From the IMG/VR virus record IMGVR_UViG_3300020436_000074, positions 1 through 26,687 of that record: a stretch of 26,687 nucleotides of DNA; one strand, written 5' to 3'. The translations under genes and the position numbers were made by a program. The notes beneath the pieces were generated by a model. The model was not told where the DNA came from. It ran no database searches and worked only from the letters and a program-made list of their open reading frames with translations. Shown here one piece after another: positions 7,854 to 13,846 of the stretch (position 1 is the stretch's first letter; each line of letters starts with the position of its first letter). Source of the DNA: a virus.

Positions 7854-8514
7854 ATTTGCAGTTGCTTGTATTTGTGTAGGTGACAAATATAATATCAATG
7901 ATGTCAAAAAACTTGAAAAAATGGTTTTTGATAATACATCTTTAGATATTAATTTTAGAGTATTTGATGAACCTATACTATACAAATGGTGGAACAAAGT
8001 TTTATATTTTTCTCCACTAATAGAACCATTTAAGGAAGATGTTGTCATAGCTTTTGATCTAGATATATTGATAAAGAATAATATTGATGAATTGTTTGAA
8101 TGGGCTACAAATGTTAATGGCCTTGGTTTAGTTTGGGCAAAATGGAGACACTCAGGAAATATTGTTCCATATGAAGATTTAAAATATGGATTACGAAACG
8201 AAACTACTTTTGAAAATAATAGAAGAAATAGAAGACCAAGCACTCCATATAATTCATCAATCATGTGCTGGAAACCAAATACTATGAATGAAATATGGGA
8301 TAGATTTAAATTTGAATATCAATCTAAATGGCCTGGTTTTGATTATTATGTATGGATGGATTATCATACATTGGACAAAATACCAAATAAATTTTATTAT
8401 TCAGCTTACTTTGAAAATTATAAAGATCTAAATTATCCTATATGTTTATTCAATCAAATAAAAAATAAAAAAGAAATACCAAATTTATGTCCTTGGATAA
8501 AAAAATATGAATGA
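7846..8514 (+). CDS. Glycosyltransferase-like protein (DxD motif)
   Basis: The 222-residue protein has an N-terminal strand FAVACICVG and VVIAFDLDILI with DLD at 71-73, the metal- and donor-binding motif of GT-A transferases. A later PYNSSIMCW segment and the D-rich FDYYVWMDYH stretch fit the acceptor half of such enzymes. It shares FDLDILI and the C-terminal ICLFN with the first gene of the cassette, at 5886-6638, and is therefore a second copy of the same family at low identity. No transmembrane helix is seen. It overlaps its neighbours by 8 bp on each side, pointing to coupled translation. Donor and acceptor cannot be told. Confidence 0.72.
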   Translation: MTKFAVACICVGDKYNINDVKKLEKMVFDNTSLDINFRVFDEPILYKWWNKVLYFSPLIEPFKEDVVIAFDLDILIKNNIDELFEWATNVNGLGLVWAKWRHSGNIVPYEDLKYGLRNETTFENNRRNRRPSTPYNSSIMCWKPNTMNEIWDRFKFEYQSKWPGFDYYVWMDYHTLDKIPNKFYYSAYFENYKDLNYPICLFNQIKNKKEIPNLCPWIKKYE

Positions 8515-9175
8515 AATGTTAAAAGATTATTTTATGGATCTATCTAAAAAAAATGCTAAAAAAGCTTTAGATTATTTTATTATGGGTAAAATATATCCTT
8601 ATGAAATACAATATGCAAATGAAATGACATATAGATGGATTGTAAAATATTGTTATGAAGTATGTAAAATAATAAGTGAAGAACATCCTAATAAATCATT
8701 TTTAGATTTTGGTTGTGGTATAGGTGCTATAGAATATTTTAATGATTTATTTTTTGATTGTAATATTGATAGTTGTGATTGGATTGATAGAGATCAAATC
8801 TATAATGAAATGCAATTAAAAGAACCAAAATTTAATTGTTCCGATTGGTTAAGTAATGATTTTAAAATATTTAATTGCAATATAAAATATGATGCAATTA
8901 TAATTATGAGAAGTATTCTTCTCCATCAACTTCCAGAAGATAAGAATTTACCAAACACTTTTGAAAATTTTATTAGACTTTTAGAAAAAATATTACCATA
9001 TCTAAATGAGAAAGGTGAAATAATTTTACTACAACCTAGAGAGAATTTTATAACAGAAATAAAAGATTTTTTGGTAAGTAATAACACTAAGTTTTTCAAT
9101 AAAAAAATACCTGGTGAAGGTGATGTATATAGTTTAAAACCAAGCTCCATTGAGACTTTTATTAGTCAATTTTAA
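8507..9175 (+). CDS. Class I SAM-dependent methyltransferase
   Basis: SFLDFGCGIGAIEYF (residues 64-78, glycine loop G69-C-G-I-G73) is a canonical motif I, followed by the acidic loop CDWIDRD and by YDAIIIMRSILLHQL, where motif IV and the start of the next helix are expected. ILPYLNEKGEIILLQP is a typical strand 6 region after the hairpin. The 222-residue length is normal for a single-domain enzyme. The ATG at 8507 overlaps the glycosyltransferase stop by 8 bp; an in-frame ATG three codons later is an alternative. The gene closes the plus-strand cassette, and its last 42 bp overlap the convergent oxygenase gene. It is the most intact methyltransferase of the cassette. The substrate is unknown. 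Confidence 0.8.
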   Translation: MNEMLKDYFMDLSKKNAKKALDYFIMGKIYPYEIQYANEMTYRWIVKYCYEVCKIISEEHPNKSFLDFGCGIGAIEYFNDLFFDCNIDSCDWIDRDQIYNEMQLKEPKFNCSDWLSNDFKIFNCNIKYDAIIIMRSILLHQLPEDKNLPNTFENFIRLLEKILPYLNEKGEIILLQPRENFITEIKDFLVSNNTKFFNKKIPGEGDVYSLKPSSIETFISQF

Positions 9176-9820
9176 ATCGTATTTCAACATTTCTTCTATT
9201 TCTGGTCTGTCAATATATAACTCATCTGTTAAAACGAATGCAACAGACATTCTATAACAATTAGTATACATAGCATGCCAACTATAACCAGTTTCTTTTG
9301 CTTCAAGATGACTATAAAATTTTAAAGACTTGACATTCCACCCTTTTGAATCATGATAATCTTCCCAATTATTTAACTTATTGTTATATAATCTGAAAAT
9401 ACCATCACCTTTTTCAGACCATGAAAATAAAATATTTCTCCCAGGGATATCTCCATTATGATGCCAACCAATATAACCGCCTGGCGGATATAAAGTCATT
9501 AATGCGGGCCTTCTGCACATTACTGATGCCCCCAATTTTTCAAAAATTTTAATTACATTTACTATTGAATTATTTTTATCTTCTTTTAATTTTCCATTTG
9601 TCCAATCTATAGATTTTAAATATCCTGGTTTGCCACTATGCCAAGGCCCAGAAGATTCAATTATATTAGATAATAATTCTTCTGATACAGAATATTCTGG
9701 AGCAATTTCATGAAGTCCAAAATCGGTTTTATTTACTTTGATATTTTTTATATCAGGAATGTATTTTTCTATATCTTTTAATATGTCCAAATAATATTTT
9801 GGAATGTCTTTTTCTACCAT
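9134..9820 (-). CDS. Probable 2-oxoglutarate/Fe(II) oxygenase, Asp/Asn hydroxylase-like
   Basis: The central part reads YPPGGYIGWHHNGD, then RNILFSW, then SWHAMYTNCYRMSVAFVL. This is the layout of jelly-roll 2OG oxygenases: a first His (H120 or H121), a distal His (H182) and an Arg eight residues later (R190) that would bind the 2-oxoglutarate carboxylate. The usual Asp/Glu two positions after the first His is Asn or absent, as in Asp/Asn beta-hydroxylases that manage with two histidines. The 228-residue length fits. The gene overlaps the glycosyltransferase upstream by 7 bp, and so belongs to the fibre operon transcribed from the right. It may hydroxylate a fibre residue, a lipid or a sugar. 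The fold assignment is moderately sure and the substrate is unknown. Confidence 0.6.
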   Translation of the reverse strand: MVEKDIPKYYLDILKDIEKYIPDIKNIKVNKTDFGLHEIAPEYSVSEELLSNIIESSGPWHSGKPGYLKSIDWTNGKLKEDKNNSIVNVIKIFEKLGASVMCRRPALMTLYPPGGYIGWHHNGDIPGRNILFSWSEKGDGIFRLYNNKLNNWEDYHDSKGWNVKSLKFYSHLEAKETGYSWHAMYTNCYRMSVAFVLTDELYIDRPEIEEMLKYDLKLTNKSLNGAWF

Positions 9821-10527
9821 CTTGGATAACTATAAAAAATTATTTCATCTCTTGTAAATCCTTCAAGTTTTTCATCATATCCTTGAATAAAATTCCATTT
9901 AGCGTCATCATTTTTATTTGTATCAAAATACCAATTCCATTTTATATCATCTCTATACCAAGGATCATCTTTATCAAATAACATTAAGTGTAAAGGAAAT
10001 TGATCCCATCCATTTACATTTTTAGGATCGTACTTATCCGTCCATCTTTCATGCCATTGATTGTTGGATTTCCATTGCCAATTATTCCACCACTCACTCA
10101 TAAATGTTTTCATTCTATTATTATTATTCCAGACAAATGAGCCCCCATGTGGTCTGTATTCCTCATTAACATTCCACCATACTTTTGCAGCGTTATATGT
10201 TCTTATTTTTGTAAAAACAATGTCATTATCCATTAATGAATTAAATACATTATCAGCTTCATTAGAAAGACATATCATATCAGCATCAAGAAAACAAGTT
10301 ATATCATAAGGAGTTTTAGTCAATCCCCATAATTTTGCTCTAATATCATTTGGTGCACCACCAACAACGTTATCAAATATTCGATTTCCTAAATCATTAA
10401 CCCATCTATCTTCTGTGACTAATGTAATTGGATATGATGAATATTCTTTAATACTATCTGCTAAAAGTTGAGTGGCGGATAAATAAAATTTATTTTTTGA
10501 TGCAACAGTTAAAAATCCTTTATTCAT
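9814..10527 (-). CDS. Glycosyltransferase-like protein (DxD motif)
   Basis: The 237-residue protein opens with GFLTVASKNKFYLSA, then PITLVTED, and has ITCFLDADMICL with DAD at 81-83, the metal-binding DxD motif of GT-A glycosyltransferases. The NDIRAKLWGL helix before it contains the basic residues often found near the donor site. Later HGGSFVWNNN and WDQFPLHLML are consistent with the acceptor-side loop and a conserved Asp. It is not closely similar to the two transferases of the plus-strand cassette. The start overlaps the stop of the 140-residue gene by 8 bp and its own stop overlaps the oxygenase start, which places it in the late fibre operon. Fibre or surface glycosylation is a reasonable inference; the donor is unknown. 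Confidence 0.72.
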   Translation of the reverse strand: MNKGFLTVASKNKFYLSATQLLADSIKEYSSYPITLVTEDRWVNDLGNRIFDNVVGGAPNDIRAKLWGLTKTPYDITCFLDADMICLSNEADNVFNSLMDNDIVFTKIRTYNAAKVWWNVNEEYRPHGGSFVWNNNNRMKTFMSEWWNNWQWKSNNQWHERWTDKYDPKNVNGWDQFPLHLMLFDKDDPWYRDDIKWNWYFDTNKNDDAKWNFIQGYDEKLEGFTRDEIIFYSYPRW

Positions 10528-10942
10528 CCTCTTGAGGAATACTTTCTAATAATATAGCAGTAACCCACGCATTTAATTCAATCATATTTTGTGATTTTCT
10601 GATCTTTGATCTAAGAAATTTATTTTCAGAATTTTTTACTTCTTCTATTTCAAATGCTTTTAATTTTGCTTCAAATAAATCTTTTAACGCGTCTTCAGTT
10701 TTATTTTTTTGTTGTTCTTTTTTTTGATCGACTATATGTGCTTGTTTATTTTTTTCAGTAAAATAGTCTACATCGGTAGGTTTAAACTTTTCAAAAAATC
10801 TATCCCATAATCCAGTGTCTTCACTTGTATTAAGAGTATATTGACCTTCTTCATCATTTCTCAATAAAACTGTAATATTAGTTTTAATATTTTCATTTTC
10901 CCAAATACCTTCCAGTATTTCATCTTTAAACATATCACCCAT
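10520..10942 (-). CDS. Unknown acidic/coiled protein after the fibre genes
   Basis: The 140-residue protein is not recognised. The first half is mixed beta (ITVLLRNDEEGQYTL) and the second is highly charged and likely helical (KKEQQKNKTEDALKDLFEAKLKAFEIEEVKNSE interrupted by short turns), ending in an acidic PQEDE tail. AGGA eight bases upstream supports the ATG at 10942. It lies 21 bp behind the Tyr-rich fibre gene and overlaps the glycosyltransferase by 8 bp. Small charged proteins right after fibre genes are often fibre assembly chaperones in T4-like phages, so that role is possible, but no motif confirms it. Confidence 0.75.
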   Translation of the reverse strand: MGDMFKDEILEGIWENENIKTNITVLLRNDEEGQYTLNTSEDTGLWDRFFEKFKPTDVDYFTEKNKQAHIVDQKKEQQKNKTEDALKDLFEAKLKAFEIEEVKNSENKFLRSKIRKSQNMIELNAWVTAILLESIPQEDE

Positions 10943-10963
10943 AATAAAAATCCTATTTAAATG

Positions 10964-12157
10964 TTATCCTATTCGTCTCCAAAGATAATAAATTGTGCTT
11001 GAATGTGTTGATTGAACTGTATCACCTGCAAACTGTCCTGTATACTGGGCTGAATAATTTCTTTGAAAATTTCCAGTATACTGTTGTGAAAACAACTGAC
11101 TTGCATATCCTGTGTAATATGGACTATACCTAGCTCCTCCATAATTTCCATAATGTGTTCTAAATTGACCAGAATAATTTCTTTGAAAATTTCCAGTATA
11201 CTGTTGTGTAAAAAACTGACTTGAAAATCCTGTAAATTGACTAGAATACTGTTGAGAACTTACATTAGCTATCTTATCTTCAAATGACCCCATTTGTGTC
11301 CATGTTCCACCAGAAGGAGCACTTGATGAAGTTGTTAATGAATATGATCCAATAGTTCCAACAACAGTAGACCCAATTGTTCCTTGATCTGCTAAAAGAA
11401 AATTTCTCCATTCATTTACTAATGTTTCTACATCAGCGTCAGTCATTTGTCTTATATTTCCTGCTACACCACTTTCTGTCGAAGTTTTACATGGAATATA
11501 CGCATTGCCAGAAGATAATGTTGAATCAGTACTTCCACTATCAGCAGTTTTTCTATAAAGATAATGAGGGGTATTAGCATCAGTATAACCTGGTGACAAA
11601 CCGAATAATCTGTGAGTTTCATTAAATGAGGTAATTACAGTTCCGGTTCCTCCACCATAACCGTAACCAAGACTGTCCATAGTTCCCGCAGTAGTCCAAG
11701 TTCCACCTAAATTCGGAATGCCTGATCCAAAAAAATATGAACCAACACCAGTACTTGTTCCTGTTTGTCTCCACACCTCTGCGCAACATCTTAAAATATC
11801 TGTTTTTAATTTTGTAGAGTTCATTTCATGAATGACACCAGACCCCTCCCAATTAACTGGCCATGTCGGGGCAGATGAATTTGCACCAACTCTTTGAGTA
11901 AATGAAAAATTAGCTGTTGAAAATGCAGTTGGATTAGATCCATGATAACCAACATCATTATTTCTTATTGTATTACTACCATTACCAATACCACCTGATA
12001 AATCATGTCCTGTATTAAGATGTATATTTCCTCTAAGACTAGTACCAGCTTCTTGTGCAAATTTATCTAAAATTAAAGGAACTATTCGTCCTTTAATTTC
12101 AGCATCAGACATTTCTGCCAAATCACTTGTGTTTAAAACTCTTAATGGTCTTCCCAT
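10964..12157 (-). CDS. Tail fibre or tip protein with Tyr-rich C-terminal repeats
   Basis: The N-terminus MGRPLRVLNTSDLAEMSDAE, preceded by AAGGA six bases upstream, resembles the start of virion structural proteins in marine T4-like phages. The middle is rich in Gly, Ser and Thr, as in beta-structured fibres. From about residue 300 the protein turns to aromatic repeats: SQFFTQQYTGNFQRNYSGQF recurs 40 residues later as SQLFSQQYTGNFQRNYSAQY. Such YTGNF/NYSG runs suggest a repetitive distal tip or receptor-binding surface. The last ten residues, STIYYLWRRIG-like, are basic and aromatic. The gene sits behind two other fibre genes and ahead of an unknown 140-residue gene and a glycosyltransferase. 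A virion role is likely; adhesion to the host is inferred. Confidence 0.75.
   Translation of the reverse strand: MGRPLRVLNTSDLAEMSDAEIKGRIVPLILDKFAQEAGTSLRGNIHLNTGHDLSGGIGNGSNTIRNNDVGYHGSNPTAFSTANFSFTQRVGANSSAPTWPVNWEGSGVIHEMNSTKLKTDILRCCAEVWRQTGTSTGVGSYFFGSGIPNLGGTWTTAGTMDSLGYGYGGGTGTVITSFNETHRLFGLSPGYTDANTPHYLYRKTADSGSTDSTLSSGNAYIPCKTSTESGVAGNIRQMTDADVETLVNEWRNFLLADQGTIGSTVVGTIGSYSLTTSSSAPSGGTWTQMGSFEDKIANVSSQQYSSQFTGFSSQFFTQQYTGNFQRNYSGQFRTHYGNYGGARYSPYYTGYASQLFSQQYTGNFQRNYSAQYTGQFAGDTVQSTHSSTIYYLWRRIG
11052..11103 (-). repeat. 120-bp-spaced direct repeat, copy nearer the gene's 3' end
   Basis: A 52-bp stretch recurs exactly 120 bp away at 11172-11223. The first 37 bases are identical between the copies and the rest differ at a few places. 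It encodes the QYTGNFQRNYS unit of the fibre protein. The in-frame 120-bp period points to duplication of a 40-residue unit. Confidence 0.85.
11172..11223 (-). repeat. 120-bp-spaced direct repeat, copy nearer the gene's 5' end
   Basis: This is the partner of the repeat at 11052-11103, with 37 identical bases at 11172-11208. The near-perfect DNA identity suggests recent duplication or gene conversion within the fibre gene. Confidence 0.85.
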
Positions 12158-12169
12158 ATTATATCCTTA

Positions 12170-13282
12170 TTATGGTCCTAATCTTGTTCCAGATGAATCA
12201 AATACACCAAATGAAACATATGATAATAATCCATTAGCATCCGATTTTAACATTTTATTAGCACCAGCACCAGAAGTTACTTTCAATGTTGCTGATTGCA
12301 TTTGGGCAGGTACAGTGACATTTTCACTATCATCCATTGTGATGGTTGTTGTACCTTCAGCATTTTTAATTACATTTCCTTTTACTATTAAATCTCCTAC
12401 ACCATCAGAATTGTTTGATCCTGTACCAATTGTCACATTTTGATTCGTGTCCATTGTAATGGTGTCTTCACCAGCTGAATTCAATAATTTATTTCCACCC
12501 AATTGTACGGATGTAGAAGTTAATGTTAATTTACCATCTGTAGTATTATTAATAGATTCACCATTACCAAATGTTAAAGTATTACCACCAACTGTTACAT
12601 TACCAGTTGTTTTTAAATTAGCAAGATGATCACCAGCTTGTCTTTGAAATAAAAATCCACCAGTTGTTTCATCATATGCCATAATGTTATTTGATGTTCC
12701 ATTATTAACAAAAATACCAGAACCAGTAGCAGTAGATGTGCTTGGTGATCCAGTTTTTGATACTTCAATTAATTTATCAGCAGTAGTAACTTCAGTTGAT
12801 GAAATTGTTGTGGTTGTTCCAGAAACAGTTAAGTTTCCAGAAAGTACTGTATGTGCAGCATTTATAGCAAGATGAGAAGCGCCTATAGTGTGCGTTCCTG
12901 TTGAAGTTGTAATTTGAGTTGTATTAATTGTCATTTTTTGTTGACCGTCAGTATCATTGCCTACAAAAAACTTTAACTCATCTTCATCATTGCCCCACGC
13001 TTGATGAACTGTAATTTTAGTATCACCATCTTTATCTCTTAGATCACTAAAATTTATCCACTCAGCTTGATGATATCCTTCATATTTGTTAAGAGTTGTA
13101 TTATATCTTATCATACCACCTTCAAGACCAGATGCTGGCCTTTGAGCATCTGTTCCTGCAGGTATTCTTAAAAATCCAGTACCATCAAATGAAAGATCAC
13201 CAGAAATAGAAGTATTACCGGTAATAGTTATATCACCATCTTCATCAGTTATTTTTGCTAATTCAAATGCTCTTGAAGTCAT
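12170..13282 (-). CDS. Tail fibre-like structural protein
   Basis: Around residues 36-75 the protein contains FLRIPAGTDAQRP, GGMIRYNTTLNKYEGY and AEW, followed by DKDGDTKI; this module recurs in fibre proteins of marine T4-like phages and twice in the 799-residue fibre here. Near residues 148-172 it has VSGTTTTISSTEVTTADKLI, another beta-strand fibre unit shared with the larger protein. The remainder is Gly/Thr/Asn-rich with repeated GNVTVGGN and TITMD units (TITMDTNQNVTIG, TITMDDSENVTV), as expected for a trimeric beta-helix shaft. GAGGAAC shortly before the ATG gives a good ribosome binding site. It lacks the C-terminal IEESDYLTL segment of its larger neighbour. The 370 residues could be a short fibre or a distal part. 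Virion location is inferred from family and context. Confidence 0.8.
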   Translation of the reverse strand: MTSRAFELAKITDEDGDITITGNTSISGDLSFDGTGFLRIPAGTDAQRPASGLEGGMIRYNTTLNKYEGYHQAEWINFSDLRDKDGDTKITVHQAWGNDEDELKFFVGNDTDGQQKMTINTTQITTSTGTHTIGASHLAINAAHTVLSGNLTVSGTTTTISSTEVTTADKLIEVSKTGSPSTSTATGSGIFVNNGTSNNIMAYDETTGGFLFQRQAGDHLANLKTTGNVTVGGNTLTFGNGESINNTTDGKLTLTSTSVQLGGNKLLNSAGEDTITMDTNQNVTIGTGSNNSDGVGDLIVKGNVIKNAEGTTTITMDDSENVTVPAQMQSATLKVTSGAGANKMLKSDANGLLSYVSFGVFDSSGTRLGP

Positions 13283-13296
13283 TGTTCCTCTATAGT

Positions 13297-13830
13297 TTAT
13301 TCGTTATTATCTTCAATATCTCCATAATCTATAAAGTCTGCTGCTTGTTCAATTAAAGAACAAGACATACTATTAAATGGATTGTTAGACCAAATATTAA
13401 CTTTTTTTAAATCTTGAATACTTAGTTTTAAATTTTCAGATTGTATTCTTTCATTATTTAAAGTATTTAGTTCATTTTGAAATTGTTGTTGAACTTCAGG
13501 AGGAATGATCCAATTATCAGAATTTTGATCATAAGATCCATATTTTTGTGCTATCTTTTGTGTTTGGATTTGTTTTTCATTGATATGATATCTTATTTCA
13601 GCAATCACAGAACTAAAACGATATTTTAAATGAAAATTTTCATTGTTTGAAACATGAACTTTTTCTGTCCAAATTTGTTCAATAAAATCAATAAAATCAG
13701 GATTAGAAAAAGAACTATAATCAAGAACTACATAATTGTCATTAATTATAGGTTTTGGTTTTTCAATTTTATTTTTTATAACTTTAGTTTTTGGTTTTCT
13801 AATTAATCCTTTAGTTTTCGCTTCAGCCAT
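13297..13830 (-). CDS. Unknown protein between two fibre genes, Lys-rich N-terminus
   Basis: The 177-residue protein has a basic N-terminus (about ten lysines in the first 27 residues), a central region with NENFHLKYRFSSVIAEIRYHI, a Gln/Asn-rich helical stretch (QQQFQNELNTLNNERIQSENLKLSIQ in short turns) and an acidic end, IDYGDIEDNNE. GGAG five bases upstream supports the start. It differs in character from the beta-rich fibres on both sides. Candidate roles are a fibre assembly chaperone or a fibre-connecting protein, both by position only. I recognise no domain. Confidence 0.75.
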   Translation of the reverse strand: MAEAKTKGLIRKPKTKVIKNKIEKPKPIINDNYVVLDYSSFSNPDFIDFIEQIWTEKVHVSNNENFHLKYRFSSVIAEIRYHINEKQIQTQKIAQKYGSYDQNSDNWIIPPEVQQQFQNELNTLNNERIQSENLKLSIQDLKKVNIWSNNPFNSMSCSLIEQAADFIDYGDIEDNNE

Positions 13831-13846
13831 AATATCTCCATATTAA

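Noticed and set aside
7761-8264. Minus-strand open frame of 167 codons across two plus-strand genes
   Set aside because: It spans the end of the methyltransferase-like gene and the start of the glycosyltransferase, both with family motifs. Its own product is low-complexity Phe/Ser/Leu-rich.
10969-11151. Second minus-strand frame over the Tyr-rich repeats
   Set aside because: It is a frame-shifted reading of the repeats. The main frame keeps a 40-residue period and the conserved N-terminus.
11038-11290. Short direct repeats as a possible CRISPR array
   Set aside because: Only two full copies exist, they are 120 bp apart, in frame within a fibre gene, and the spacer also encodes related Tyr-rich sequence.
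12129-12443. Plus-strand open frame of 104 codons
   Set aside because: It is antisense to the smaller fibre gene and runs across the gene border. The composition is a mirror of the Gly/Thr-rich fibre and nothing supports translation.
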